Below are positions 31,701 through 43,436 of a stretch of DNA of 64,000 nt, piece after piece (the stretch's first letter is position 1; the number at the start of each line of letters is the position of its first letter). The DNA is from Buxus sempervirens. Its lineage: Eukaryota > Streptophyta > Magnoliopsida > Buxales > Buxaceae. The stretch covers positions 48,999,220 through 49,063,219 of the forward strand of contig OX387186.1 in NCBI GenBank assembly GCA_947561395.2, given 5' to 3'. The translations under genes and the position numbers were made by a program. The notes beneath the pieces were generated by a model. It saw only the letters and a program-made list of their open reading frames with translations, had not been told where the DNA came from and made no database searches.

Positions 31701-34700
31701 TGATGGTCTATTGTAAAAACAAAATATTTAATATAAACTCAAGAGCAAGCATAAGTGTAAACATTACCTTATCACCCTTCAAAACAAATATATTACACAA
31801 TATACACCACACATCTTCAACCCAAGGTAATAGTATAAATAGTAAGCTCAAATCCAACGGAACAAAATAGCAAATGCACTTATTCTTATTAGCAAAATAG
31901 TACCACATTTAATGCATGTACCACACATGACAATACATAGCATAAAGTTATCTATGCAAATCTACTGAGATATTTTACTTATTTTTAATTGTAATGGTAC
32001 TCTATTCACACAAAGAATTTCTATTATGATAATACCAGGTTCATGCGTGTTTGTCCATTACCATCACAAATACCTAAATCACAACAAAATCACACTTCAC
32101 CCCATACAGAATTTTTTTATTGTAAAAGAGTCAAAGTAAGAAAAGAATCATAATTCATTCAAGGGTGCACAAGCATATCTTTACAACCACCACAATCACA
32201 TAATCTCTACAGCAGTCAAACTCTATTCACTATTACAGTGCAAACCGTATCCAAAAGAAAGCTTTCAACCGTGTCCAAAAGCAAGCTTTCACTCTATTCA
32301 CTATTACCTTTTTGTTTTTCACTATTACAAAGCAAGCTTTCACTCTCTACAAAAGCAAGCTTTCAATCGTGTCCAAAAGCAAGCTTTCACTCTATTCACT
32401 ATTACCCTTTTTTTTTCACTATTAGAAGGTAAGTCGTGTTCAAAAGCAACAATTGTGTGTGTAGATTTGTGTTGAATTTTTTTTTTTTTGTCATATAAGA
32501 CATCAACAGTGTTAGGTAGCCGTCATCCCCATATCATACGATTGAGCAAACAGCCATGATTGCTTCATTCGATCATGGCCTTTAAAATTTAAATCAATAG
32601 AAACAAAAGAACCAATTTGTTTAAGAAAACAAAAGAAACATGAACATTGATTCTCTCAAACAAGAAGGGTTTCGTGTGAACAACTTGAGTTTCGTGGGAT
32701 TCCAAATCCGAATATTTAGGAATAAAAAAAAAAAGGAATCTAGAAGAATAAGTGCAAATAATCATAGAAAGTTGATTAAACCTACTTACCTTGTATTAAG
32801 AGCACCAAGTTTGAAATCTATCTTCAAGATCCTTTTTCCCCAAAATAATGCATACTAGGGTTTAAGGGAGGGAGAAGGAGATAATGGCAAAAGGGTGAAA
32901 TGGGAGAGAGGGAAAGAAAAGGGGCGTGAGGTGAGGGAGAGAGTTTGAAAAAGGTTTTAGCAAGAGTTTGGGTTTGACGGCTAGGGTTTGCTTTAGGGGT
33001 GATTGTGTGTGTGCAGGTAGGAAGTGCATGCATAAAGTCTCAAAATAAAAAGCAACTTGACCAGTCAAACTTTTGATTGGTCAAAGTTTCAAAGCATACA
33101 TTTTTAAGTCATTACAGTACTCTCATGAGTTGACCTTGTACATTCTTTATCTCCTTTTATATCACATTACTCTTCATAAAAATATATATATTGGTTGTAA
33201 TTTATTTGTGACTTTTATTATGAATTGTACTATAATCTAGTTCGAAGAAAATTTTGAAAAGTTATTTGGAATATTATTTACCAGAGGATTCCATCATTAC
33301 ATGCTTGCAATAATTTCTTTTTATAATTTGGAGTTTTGGTGTTTTGTACAGGTCTATTTCAAGTTTCATAGCTAATTCTCCTGTTTTCCCTATCTTTCCT
33401 TGATGTCTCCAACTTAAAATTTCATAGATTTATCCCTCAATATTTCCCTTTCTTTTTTGGACATAGGCAAGGAGCAAGTTTTTTTTGCCAATATTAATAT
33501 TTGAAACTTTACTGGAGTTGTTGAGAAGGAAGAAGGTGTCATTCTCTTTTATGTGGATTTATTGTTCTACCATGCATTATATATATATATATATAGGAAA
33601 GTGAGTTAAAAGCATATATTGGTATCAGCTTATGGGAGATGGTAGCTCCAAACTGTATCGGAGAGTGAGCTATATATACATAATTTTTGGTAATTCAGTG
33701 TGAAAAGCAGTGAGGGTTCATGTTCTGGGGCTCCTCTTACATTGGTCTCCCCTGCTTAAAGAGTTTGAATGGGTGAAGTTTTCCTTTATTTTTTGCCTTT
33801 GGTGATTGACAGTCAGATCTTTTTTTGTAGTAATGCATAGACATGCTAACTATGTTTATATTTTGGCTGCCTATGTATGCAAATTGTGCATAGGGGGCCT
33901 GCCACCTTTTTTTATATTAATAAAAAGATAATAATGTTGTTTTTAGAAAATGTTTATGCTGATGTTCCATATCTAGATATGTAGGTCCCCTGCCCTGTAC
34001 CAATAAGAATTGTAAAATTTTACACTGAATTATTGTCAGTTTTTTACCATCTCTTTAATCAAGGTTCTTTGGAAAAAAAATTTGTGATGACAGTTTGTAG
34101 GTCTCTAATTTTTCTGCATATTAGATTATAGAATTGCACTTTCCTAGTTTTGTACTTTTTTCCTGGTATATTGTGCTTTATCAAGATAACTTAGTATCCA
34201 CTTTTCTTCTCTTTTATATCTTTTTCTTTTTAAAATTTAGTTTCTCAGTTTTATCACAGGTTGTCTGGTCTTATTGTAGATGTTTTTGGAAATTTTGCTG
34301 TAGTAGCATCCTCTGCTGCTTGGGTTGAGAAATACAAACCAGAAATAGAGACATGCATCAGCAGAATCAATGGGATCAATCATATAAAATGGAGGCCTTC
34401 CGTTGAAATTTTGAAAGAAGAGGGATTGGACTTCTCTGACCTGAGACATACACATCAATCCAATTCTATTGAAAGGGTGAAGGTAGGAAACCACTTAAGA
34501 GTGTTGATTTAAACGCATGATGTTATACCAAAATACTTCTGTAAGGGCCTACCTTTTTTCATGTTTCTTCAAAAGAAATATGAATATGGAAACCATCACT
34601 TTTGTCTTGTCATATTATCTGCTTTCATGACATTGTGTTTATATGCAAGTGTTTGTGTGTTAGTCCACTATGAAGTGGGGTGCATTGATGTCATTGTATA

Positions 34701-37700
34701 GAAATCTCATCTCTCTATCCAATTACAGTGACATAACTTGCATTATGAAAAAAATAAATGAATCAAATTTTCATGTGTATGTATGTTAATTCATTAATTA
34801 CAGCGATTTAGAGTCTTGGATTTTCATTGAGTCTTAAAGCAACTTGTGAAGTCAGTTTGTCAGTTAGCCCCAGCCGTTGACTACTGTTGTGTACATCATT
34901 TATTAAACACTGAATTGTAGATTAAATGACCTTCTCTTGATATGCATTGATGAAACCATCATCAATTTGCTTCGTGGAGCATAATTTTATGAACACAAGA
35001 AACATGTACAGAAATGAAATTAGCTGATGTGGGAATTTTAACTAGGACTAGGCAGAGTAGGAAAGACAGTGTCATGGCTCATGGGGGAGTACCTGTGGCA
35101 GCTGAAACTGTAGACAGTCCTCAAAGACTCCTAAACCTATATACATAGTCATAAAAACACTAAGACACTCGCCATACATGGATCAGTTTTAGGTTTTGAT
35201 GTCTCTTTGCATATTTCAGATGTTTTTTGTTCTTTTCTCCTGTTCTCTTTTCTTGCTCATTTCTCATGGGCCTGTAACTTCCTATTTTGATCTTAATCAA
35301 GTTTCATTAACCATCAAAAAAAAAAAAAAACACTAACACACTCGCTATAGTTATACCTTATAACGCTAAGACATTCGTTATGCCTTCTAAAACTAGAATT
35401 AGAAACCCAAAATTCACCTGAATTTCCTAATTAAATACAAATCTAAAATAATATTATAATTCAAAAAACACAAAATATAACTTTACTAAGATAAAAGTAC
35501 TCCTGGAAAGAACTTCTAATCTCTTCTTCTGATCCTACACATTCCTGATTGACTGTTGTATAATGCTCCTTAACAATTTCAGTGTGGGATCCTTTTCTTT
35601 TTCATATTTTATATGATTTTTTTATGCCAGGTTGTTGAAAATGGAATTTCTTTTGCAATCTCATTGGAGGGTCAGAAGACTGGATTTTATGCTGATCAGC
35701 GTGAAAACCGTCAGTTTATATCTTCAATTTCGGATGGTCAAAAAGTTCTTGACATTTGCTGCTACAGTGGTGGCTTTGCTCTAAATGCAGCACGAGGTGG
35801 TGCTGTAAATGTCATTGGTAAGATTCTACTACTAGTTTTATATTGTTCATTGTCACTTTGTCAGTATATGTCAAAATGTCTGAAAGATTCAAGGTGCATG
35901 GTTACTTTTGTACTTGAACAATTTCAAGTTGATGACTATTGAATCTTAGATTGATAGCAAAGCCATTTTCTTAGGCACAGTTCTCTTTCTGCTCTATGGG
36001 TTATTAGATATACCTGCTTTCAAATTGTTATAGTTATGTATGGCCTTCAATATCACAAAGTGGCAACAATCTAATTCCTAATAAATTTTGGCTGATTAAT
36101 TGTTATCCATTGTCAGGTGTTGATACCTCATTGCCTGCCTTGGAACTTGCAAATGAAAATATTCTTCATAATAACCTTGATCCAGAACAAATATCATTTG
36201 TGAGAGATGATGCAACACAATTTATGAAGGCTGCCACGTCTAGGAATGAATTATGGGACTTGGTTATTTTAGATCCCCCTAAACTAGCACCTCGAAGAAA
36301 GGTATTGCAATATGTCTAATCATAAATCGTTTTTCTCTTTCTTTCCCTGGTGCTCAAGTGTACTTATCTTGATTTGTTTTATTTGTCTTTGCACTATTTA
36401 TTGAGATAACTTTATGGAAAATATCTGTTTTAAAAATCTGGTTAATTTAGTATGGGATTATTCCGTGCCTTCATTCATAAGAATACAAATTTCTTAAGAC
36501 ATTACCGGCAAGGTTTATGGATAGATATTGCTACATTGGAGAAAGTAGATATATTAATTGATATATCGAGAGAATTTTTCAAGATTGCATATATGAAGTT
36601 CCCATAAACGAATCCCAAGAGTGGTATAATGGATGGGAACGTATAAGCAGGACTCATCATAACAGAATGGAAGGAAATTCTGGAGATTCCAGACAAGTGA
36701 TATAGGCATGACTGAAGAAATCTGGTCAGACAGTTCCAGTTCTGTTTTTGTTTTGCATTTATCCCAAGTGTCCCTAGCTGTTCATATGCCGAAACATTTG
36801 CATATTTTCCTTTTTCCGGAAAAGCAGTACCAAAACCAAGTTGTTTCAGTGAATTGTCAGTTTCGGCTAAAAAATAATTAGCATGGGCGGAACGTGCTGC
36901 CCATTTCTTGATTGAAATAGGAGAAGTTTTGAAACTTCAATCATTTCACTTACGAAATGGGAGGCGCATTTAACCCGTGCCATCCATTTCTTACTCGAAA
37001 TAGGAGAAATTTTGGAACTTTTCCTATTTTGGTTAGGTTTTTTAACAACACAGACCAAAATTCCTTTCTTGCTGTTAAAAAGTAAATGTTTTAATGGCAC
37101 AGCCTTTAAATTGCTTCATTGTATTATGCTATCTTTGATTGTATTTTTTGATGAAAAATAATCTTCATAAATTTGGGGAAATATTAAAAATTTATAAAAA
37201 TTGATAAAAATATTTCATATTTTTTAAACGTTAGGAAATTTTATAAAAAATAATTAGACATTTATGTAGGCTATTTCATCCATAAAAGCGGTATGAATAA
37301 GTAATCAATGATTATTGAATTAATAATTTAACTATAAGATTTATTAAAATATAAAAATACGAAAAATTAGGAAAAGATAATGAAAATCTACCAAGAGCTA
37401 TTTACTTATCAAAGTAGATGTTGGATTTGTAATTATTTAAATATTAAAACTACGAAAAATAAAAATCTAGAAAAATTAGGAAAAGGCCAAGGAAGCTTCT
37501 AATGTGAGTCTAGTTGTTCAATTGTGATTTGGATAACTTAATATTTTAATTTTTTTGGGTTTGTTACATTTTTTTTAATGTTTTTAAATTTTTCAAGAAT
37601 TTCTCGACATAGCGGCATGGAAATTTCAGCCGGAACAAGTGGCATACCCGGTAAAATTCTGGTGAAACGGTATCGAAAAGGGCATGATGCGCCTTGCTTT

Positions 37701-38439
37701 ACTTGTTTTTCATTCATTGTCTATAACCATCCTCTAATAATGTATTTTTTATTGTCAAATAATGATGGTTTAGGTTATGTATTGCTTTGAACTTTTTTAT
37801 CCTTTTTTTTTCCATTTTTGGGCCTTTTTATTTTCTTCATTCCTCTCTCTCGTTGATTAACAAAATTCAGATCGTTAATGATACTTCTCTACTTAATTTT
37901 CAATATATAATATGGGATAAGTTATATTGTTTTTTTATGACACTGTTCGAGTGTTTTATCCAGGTTTTGCAAAGTGCCTCTGGTATGTATAGAAATTTAA
38001 ATTCATTGGCCATGAAATTAACAAAGAGTGGTGGTCTTCTTATGACGTGTTCATGTTCTGGAGCTATGACCCAAAGTGGCATGTTCTTGCGTATTCTTCA
38101 GGCAAGTAATTACCCTTGATCTTTAATGGGTGTTTCCTCTAGTAGCTTCCTAAATTTCAAGGAACTTTCGATATTTTTCTTTTTCTTTTAATGACATAAA
38201 TACCTTGCAGATATGAATCTGAGCTCTATATATTTGGAAACTAACATAAATGTCGAGTATGATTTGTTTGACTACTGCTATCATCATTGTTAGTTCCAAT
38301 AATAACAATAGTGGCAATTGCAACAAATTATCTTACCCCAACTAGTTGGGATCAGCAACATAAATCCTATGCCCGCGCGCCCCCCCACCCCCCCCCCCCA
38401 CCCACCCCCCCCACCCCCCCCCACCCCCCCCCCCCCACC

Positions 38440-38497
<58 letters not shown>

Positions 38498-39853
38498 ACC
38501 AGTCTGTCAAAATGGTACCTTTGGTCAGATTATGTACATTTAAATTATTTTAGTCTAACTTTATCTGGGTAATTTTTGGGCTTCTTTCACTCTTTTGATC
38601 CTTGGATATTTAACTCCTTGTGCCTGCTCACAATTGGCTCCTTAGGTCTTTCATTTTAATGCCTATGCCATCATAATTTACCTTCATTCATCTTAACTCC
38701 TATTTACATAGCTACTACAAGCTTTCTGATAAATAATTCCTTTCTTTGTCTTTTGTAGTTTTTCCATGTGGTAATCTGGAAATCCTCATTTTAGTAATGA
38801 TCATCCTATGGATATTTTGCTTCTTTGGTTCCCAAAAGTTTCTTAATCCATCATGGCCAGCTAATAGGTCTCTTATAAAATTTGCCTTTTTGGCTTAAGT
38901 GGTACATGGCAATATAATACTTTAAAAGTACTCCATGGAAAAGGAGGTCTTGAGATTATTGCACAGCTGATAGTTCTTCTATTATTTACACAATGATTCA
39001 AAAATTTATCAATAGGATCTTGTTCATCTTATGTTGCCTTGAGGGCTCAGTGGCTCACAAGTTGGGTAACAATCTAAGGGCAGGTCATTGCAGGATGATG
39101 ATATGCTACTGATAAAAGGATCCAATATCTTGTTTGATTATACATGAGTCTTGATATCATATTTTGATGTAATTGAATAAATTGTGCACTCGAACTGATT
39201 TGAAGGGCTTCTTTGCTTTTAGAATTATATATATTCAAGATTAGTACCAGATGACAAGAATCCTGACATAGCATGAATGATTCTATTGCCTGGTTATCAA
39301 GACCTGCTTAGCTAAAGATTCAACAAAAATCGTTTCAATAATATGCCTTAAGCTGTGGATAATACCAATATTTCAAGTTGTAATGCTTGATTTTGACTTT
39401 AGTTCTGTCCAATCAGATGATTGATAAAATTAGAATGGTGATAATTCGTTCGGATAAAATCTAATCTAGATGATAGAGAGCCACATTCATAATGCAGCAT
39501 ATTATTCCTCTTATATCCTTGATATCTTTTAATTAGTTTTCCTTACAATCATGAACAAATATTGGACAAATTGGGTCTGGAATTTCTATAATGCTTTATG
39601 TTTGTATTTGCTTTAATTTGTTCTTCAATCCCCTCTTTATATTCATTTAATGCTTTTCATAAAATTGTCAAATTAACAGATGAAAAAAATTATTGACCAA
39701 TTTCTCTTTCAACCATTTTCTCAGGGTGCTGCTTCAATGGCAGGTAGGAAAGTCACAGTTCTACGTCAAGCTGGAGCTGCCTGTGATCATCCTATTGACC
39801 CAGCATATCAAGAAGGCGCATACCTTTCCAACATTTTGCTTAGAGTACTGTAA
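16717..39853 (+). CDS. RlmI-like PUA domain plus SAM-dependent methyltransferase (rRNA m5C type), 8 exons
   Basis: Exons with matching phases: 16717-16807, 20040-20265, 20371-20505, 34260-34482, 35631-35817, 36117-36301, 37964-38101, 39725-39853 (437 aa). Residues ~31-100 form a PUA domain ([20 protein letters not shown]). The methyltransferase part shows motif [16 protein letters not shown] (264-278), motif IV DPPK (340-343) and the TCSCSG catalytic-cysteine region (377-382), as in bacterial RlmI, which methylates C1962 of 23S rRNA. By family, this protein probably methylates organellar or other rRNA. The short N-terminal exon could be a targeting peptide; an in-frame upstream ATG at 16636 would add 27 basic/hydrophobic residues. 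Intron 3 is ~13.75 kb because of nested retroelements. Intron 7 has a GC donor (CAG/gcaagt at 38102). The ALIS gene converges at its 3' end. Confidence 0.9.
16808..20039 (+). other. Intron 1 of the methyltransferase gene
   Basis: A 3.2-kb GT-AG intron (aagG/gttatt to tttgtag). It contains unclassified AT-rich sequence; the short frames within it show no domains. Confidence 0.75.
20733..21213. mobile_element. Mutator-like MITE, 481 bp, 9-bp target duplication
   Basis: Ends are long inverted repeats: gggaaaattaacttttagtg at the left, and the reverse complement of the right end is gggaaaattaatttttaatg. A perfect 9-bp direct repeat ttacattta flanks it (20724-20732 and 21214-21222). The interior is built of repeated and inverted cttgtacaagt motifs. 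Relatives lie at 43437-43801 and 43901-44396. Confidence 0.8.
21780..22112. other. Unclassified repeat-like intronic DNA
   Basis: A segment with ggggtgtttagtcgggatta near 21822 and tcatttgtttggcacaga near 21967 resembles ends of small Harbinger/hAT MITEs, but no matched termini were confirmed. Confidence 0.3.
22113..22155 (+). pseudogene. LINE RNase H C-terminal relic
   Basis: The frame [13 protein letters not shown] matches the N..ADxLAK motif that ends the RNase H domain of L1-like LINE ORF2. Only this short piece is recognisable. Confidence 0.5.
23788..24203 (+). repeat. 5' LTR, truncated
   Basis: About 415 bp nearly identical to 29118-29536, after which similarity stops at ccttcttctttcctt and an 18-bp tandem array begins. 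The remaining ~1.9 kb of LTR present at the 3' end is absent. Confidence 0.75.
24211..24393. repeat. Tandem array, unit ~17-19 bp
   Basis: About ten copies of ccacaagttggaccattt with slight length variation. It sits exactly at the point where the 5' LTR loses similarity to the 3' LTR. The array creates open frames on both strands (WTISTSW-type peptides) that are not genes. Confidence 0.9.
24643..26091 (+). pseudogene. Tat-lineage gag with one in-frame stop
   Basis: One frame runs from ATG 24643 to 26091 with a single TAG at 24913-24915. A short coiled-coil-like N terminus ([19 protein letters not shown]) is followed by the retrotrans_gag domain ([54 protein letters not shown]). A zinc-knuckle-like [15 protein letters not shown] lacks the first cysteine. 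This is the capsid precursor of the element. Confidence 0.85.
26330..26680 (+). pseudogene. Protease-RT linker and RT start relic
   Basis: The segment [19 protein letters not shown] and, after frame disruptions, YKDVFA then [12 protein letters not shown] correspond in order to the linker and first RT residues of Tat-type pol. Stops and deletions follow directly. Confidence 0.5.
26782..27250 (+). pseudogene. Integrase C-terminal relic
   Basis: The open stretch 26782-27054 contains [20 protein letters not shown] and [17 protein letters not shown], highly characteristic of the end of Tat-lineage integrases. The tail continues in another frame to about 27245 ([12 protein letters not shown]). The RT, RNase H and integrase core before it are missing. 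Confidence 0.75.
27251..29103 (+). other. 3' untranslated part of the Tat-like element
   Basis: Non-coding. It includes three ca(c/a)tggggcaa repeats (27355-27430), an A-run at 27815-27833, a ~75-bp duplication at 28270-28410 (cagcaaatgcaNattt), and gacttcggcNttgga repeats at 28880-28980. Confidence 0.5.
29104..29117 (+). other. Polypurine tract of the Tat-like element
   Basis: aaagaggggcagc lies directly before the tgtcag start of the 3' LTR, the expected site of plus-strand priming. Confidence 0.7.
29118..31502 (+). repeat. 3' LTR, ~2.4 kb
   Basis: Starts tgtcagaacccc and ends gtgttctcaca (end uncertain by 1 bp because of an A run). Near the 3' end it contains ggtggcgactctattgaccc. An AT-rich array at about 30828-31200 repeats aaatttagaaacatgtagaa about every 131-141 bp (three copies). 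The frame at 29728-30024 shows no domain. Confidence 0.7.
31531..33116 (+). repeat. Right part of the interrupted solo-LTR-like repeat
   Basis: It contains short repeats of aaaagcaagctttcactcta (32230-32410), and a gagggagagag-rich segment near 32865-32950. No coding. Confidence 0.5.
33117..34259 (+). other. Remaining intron 3 sequence
   Basis: Unique-looking AT-rich intron. A (ta)n microsatellite lies at about 33578-33594. The last 60 bp are T-rich before the acceptor at 34258-34259. Confidence 0.6.
36880..37110. repeat. Imperfect duplication in intron 6
   Basis: catttcttgattgaaatagg and catttcttactcgaaatagg, each followed by agaa(g/a)ttttg, lie about 87 bp apart within intron 6 (36302-37963). 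Source unknown. Confidence 0.45.
38379..38500 (+). repeat. C-rich microsatellite with a 57-nt pure C run
   Basis: Almost pure C from 38379, with an uninterrupted run at 38441-38497, in intron 7 of the methyltransferase gene. It produces spurious poly-Pro and poly-Gly frames. Such a run can form G-quadruplex or i-motif structures and is also prone to assembly or sequencing error. Confidence 0.9.
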
Positions 39854-40099
39854 AATGCATCATCTTAGGAGGAATTTTTGGTAATCACAAATTACAGAAG
39901 CATATGTAAAAACAATATTAATAAAAATAATTCTATTTCTGAAAATTATACATTAATTTTATCCACAAAATGTCTCACAAAATTTAAACTCCCAGTGACC
40001 AGGATGCTACAGAGGGCATAAGCACCCCAAAAGGTTACATGTTTGGTCATTACAGTATAACCCAGTAAACACACAAATGCAATAATTTCTTAGATGGTA

Positions 40100-42980
40100 T
40101 TAGTGCCCTGCCGCATTTCTGTTCCATGACAAATAAGAAGGATCCCCAAGCCTCCTGCAAAAGAAATGGCATCAGTTTCTCTGAAACTAAAATTATAAGA
40201 CCAAAACTGTGACCAGAATGTATTTCTAGAAATGTCACCTTGGCTTGACCAGGTATACAACAGTGAAGGCCATAGCCAGAAAGAAGCAAAATCCACCAAC
40301 TGTGAGATATGCAATGCCAAGAAAATCATTCTTGCCTCCAAGCCAGCTGGTAGTAGAAAGCACAAGCTTCTTTTTTCCACTAAAACTGTATGTGTTATAA
40401 TTGTTCTGCAGAGTCACTTCTATCTCTTCATTTGCCTGGAGGTCCACCTCTATCTTCCCATACAACTTCCTGAATGTTGGAAGAGCTGCAGTTCTCATCC
40501 AAACAATAAGGTCCTCTTGTTCGCTTAACTGTTGCAAGAAACACATTTAGCAAGATCAATTAAACTGTCTCAATATTGAAACTCCTGAAGAAAGCAGGCT
40601 ATCTCATGGATGAGAGGAGTCAAATGAATTCTATTTGCGGTTCCATTTAGAGTAAACAGAGTTGATAGCTTACTGGTATACTTGAATTGAGTTTTGCACC
40701 CCCTATGAGAGCTCCACTCTGGAAATTTTTAGGGAAAACCTTATCACCAAACTTACGATCCCTATCACTCTTCCAGGAAATCCCTTTCTTGTTCACTTGC
40801 AATCGCTGTTTGTTGCGAGAGAAACTGTATGTGTCATTGAACAAACTCCAAGCTATGAGACCGCAAGGAACTATTGCACTCCCATTTGCCCTTTCTTCAG
40901 GTTCACATTTAGTTGTGTCACTTCCTTTATCAGGATCATTCAGCTGCGCATCATTGCGGCTCTTGACATACCTGCATTACAAGGTCGTCATCAACATGTT
41001 GCCCAGGAATGTGCCATATGCTGCTTCTCTACTACTCATGTTGCCCAATAAAAAAAAATTCACAATAATTTGTAGTAGAAGCAATTGAAACTCCAAACTA
41101 TTGCATGAGTGAGTACCATAAATACAGCTTTGCATGCTGCTTGATTAAGAGAACATCCTCGGTTAATTCGAGATATTCTTGTTATTTGGATGGGGGTGTT
41201 AAAATTTCTTCTAAACTGGCAAAATTTATTGGTTGACAATCGAATTTATGTCATTTGAATATATGAGAATTCAGGTCTTGGATCATGAATCTGTTTTCTG
41301 TGGTATGAGATATAATCACACACAAGTTTGAGTAACTATGATAATCCTCAAGTGCAATTAAATAAGCTTAATTGGTCATAGCTTGCAAGGCCATTTTATT
41401 AATTTCAAAATAGATTTTCTTTAACATTAGGAAGGTCACAATTTTATAGGAGTACAATAAACCTACCCGCATAGAATTTTGAATATGGTGTTTGGATTGT
41501 ACTTGATGTTTTAAACAATGCAGAAGCATACCTGCGGTGGTTCTGGTAGAAGTTGTCAAGCTGATAATAGACATAGATCGGCTTTTTCATACGTTTCGGT
41601 ACCTGCAAAAAATTGGAAGGACTTTCTTAAACTTTAGGATTCCCAATTATGGATATAGAGTATTTGATTTGAAGTTTTAATGCTGGAATTGAACAAACAA
41701 ACAAACACTGATGCCACGGACTTACTCTTAATGTTGTGTTGCAGGTTTTGTCCATTGCGCTCTGAATGAATTTGACCTTATCATTTCTCCATTGCTCTGG
41801 TACACAGTCATGCTCATACCGGTGAACAATTTCAACAACCTGAAAGAAGAAAAGCTCAGTATCACCTAAAAGTCAAAGACTAAAAAAAATGGAACAGAAA
41901 GACTTCGGTTCAATGCCAAACATACATCTCGTGAAGCAAGCAGGGAAGCAACACCAATGGGGATGAAGATGAAACTAACAAGTACAAATGCTGAGATGAC
42001 CTGCAAGACAAAATGATGAGGATTGTTATATTTACTCATGCCTGGTTTATGTTTAAAGTATACCCAATAAAGGAGGAGGCTTACCCACTGTGCTGTGAGA
42101 ATTGGCTTGCAAGCTGGAAGCTCCTGTTGAGTAAACCTAGAATCTGGGAAAAAGAAAAATGGAAAAAGTTGAATCGGTTTACTGGAAACTGATCATAGTT
42201 TCTAAAGATACTATTTTATATGTTCTGAAGAGGATATCAAAAACACAAATCAAGAATTGGATTGACTTTTCAAGCTTTCTTGTTTCATAGCCACTTGAAA
42301 TATTCCAAGTATGGTGAAAAAAAGAAAGAAAGACCATACAAAAAAGATTAGATGGTAAGCTCCATTAACAAAAAATCCAATCAACCATAGTTATTGGATC
42401 ATACCAGAATCCTCAGTAAGTTAAACCCATTTGCTAATTGGAGACAAGTTTCATTGGAAACAACAAAGAACACAATATGTTTACTTTATCTCATAACTAC
42501 TGCATCTGTCTGTGTTTCAGCAACTTGTTAACTATGATTCAAACATCAAAGTAATTAACAACAGATTGACACTTCTCGCATATAACTCAACTCTAATTGA
42601 TAGTAAACCAAAACATGCCAGTCTAAAGGTGTCTACAGACATGATTACCAGATCAGAGAGGGTAAATACAAGCCTACGAGCCCAAAAAAGGAAAATCAAG
42701 GAAACAATTTGCATCTCAGCCATGTACAAGGGAGTAATAGCAGCACGACCATAAAACAAAGAAGACTAACCCAAAAAAATTTTAAAATTAAGCGATGATC
42801 ACATCTGGGTAAATCAAAATTTCATCTGGGTGTTTGTAAATTAGACCGATAAACCAAAATAAATCCAAGATATGAGATCCAAAAGAGAAAATTACATTTG
42901 GGTCGCTTGGATTTTCCCCTGGGTGCAGAAGAATCAGCTGATGCAGTTCCTGCGGAGCTCGATGCAACGTTGGAATTCAT
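40100..42980 (-). CDS. ALA-interacting subunit (ALIS), CDC50/LEM3 family, 8 exons
   Basis: Exons (minus order) 42980-42896, 42143-42085, 42000-41926, 41839-41726, 41602-41532, 40971-40674, 40528-40239, 40154-40100 join in frame to 348 aa, close to the ~350 aa of Arabidopsis ALIS1. The N terminus is Ser/Ala-rich and cytosolic (GKSKRPK). TM1 lies at about 50-70 ([20 protein letters not shown]) and TM2 at about 303-327 after NDFLGIAYL. The lumenal loop has the family segments [62 protein letters not shown] and NNYNTYSF. These proteins are beta subunits of P4-ATPase lipid flippases, needed for ER exit and activity. All splice sites are GT-AG. It converges with the methyltransferase gene. Which ALIS paralogue it is cannot be decided. 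Confidence 0.95.
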
Positions 42981-43380
42981 CGAAAATCTTCCAGCAAACG
43001 AGAAGGGAAAAAGAAAAACACAGATGACAAGCTGACAACTTCAATAGGGGAAAGATGCAGAGAAGATACGAGATCAGAGAGATGCAGATTTTGGTCTCTG
43101 AAATTGAGAGAAGGATCTTTATTTTGTTCCTTGTTTGACTTTCAAAAGAGAGCAGAGAAGAAGAGAGGAAGGGGAAGGTTAAGAAGAAAAACAAGAGAGA
43201 AATAAAAAAGAATAAAAGTCTGCTCTCTTTCTCTCTCTTCCACCTTCCTCCCTTTCTCTCTCCCTTTCTCGTCTTTCTTTCAAGGGGCCGGCCACCTCCT
43301 CTGAGAGAGGAGCCAAGACCAATGAAAGTCAAAGAAAGACAAATTAGAATACGCGGTTGGTTGAGCTGATCGGACATGGG
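42981..43380 (-). promoter_or_regulatory. 5' UTR and promoter of the ALIS gene
   Basis: A long ctctctttctctctctt-rich stretch (about 43219-43283, GA-rich in the transcript) lies 240-300 bp upstream of the ATG. The 147-aa minus frame at 42934-43377 crosses it and is low-complexity by-product. Confidence 0.45.
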
Positions 43381-43436
43381 AGTTGATGATATTATACTTT
43401 CATATGCACAATAATATTGTAGTTCAAATTCAGGCT

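Larger units (their letters stand above)
22271..33116 (+). mobile_element. Solo-LTR-like repeat (~3.1 kb) interrupted by a Tat-type element
   Basis: The repeat begins tgtcacaccccgaaatcc, a frequent plant LTR start, and ends aagtcattaca at 33116, giving TG...CA ends. Flanks are atact (22266-22270) and gtact (33117-33121), a 5-bp target duplication with one mismatch. Its two parts, 22271-23787 and 31531-33116, are separated by the element at 23788-31502. No coding region or second LTR was found, so it is most simply a solo LTR or a non-autonomous element. Confidence 0.55.
20506..34259 (+). other. Intron 3 of the methyltransferase gene, ~13.75 kb, retroelement-filled
   Basis: The donor is GACAG/gtatat and the acceptor atcacag/G; flanking exons join as [13 protein letters not shown], the expected protein order, so the interval behaves as one intron. 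It contains a Mutator-like MITE, a LINE relic, a solo-LTR-like repeat and a Tat-type element, all annotated separately. Confidence 0.85.

Noticed and set aside
38287-38572. Poly-proline / poly-glycine frames on both strands
   Set aside because: They arise from the C-rich tract in intron 7 of the methyltransferase gene.
42934-43377. 147-aa minus-strand frame upstream of ALIS
   Set aside because: It spans the CT-rich leader; the correct ALIS start at 42980 is in another frame and joins the conserved exons.
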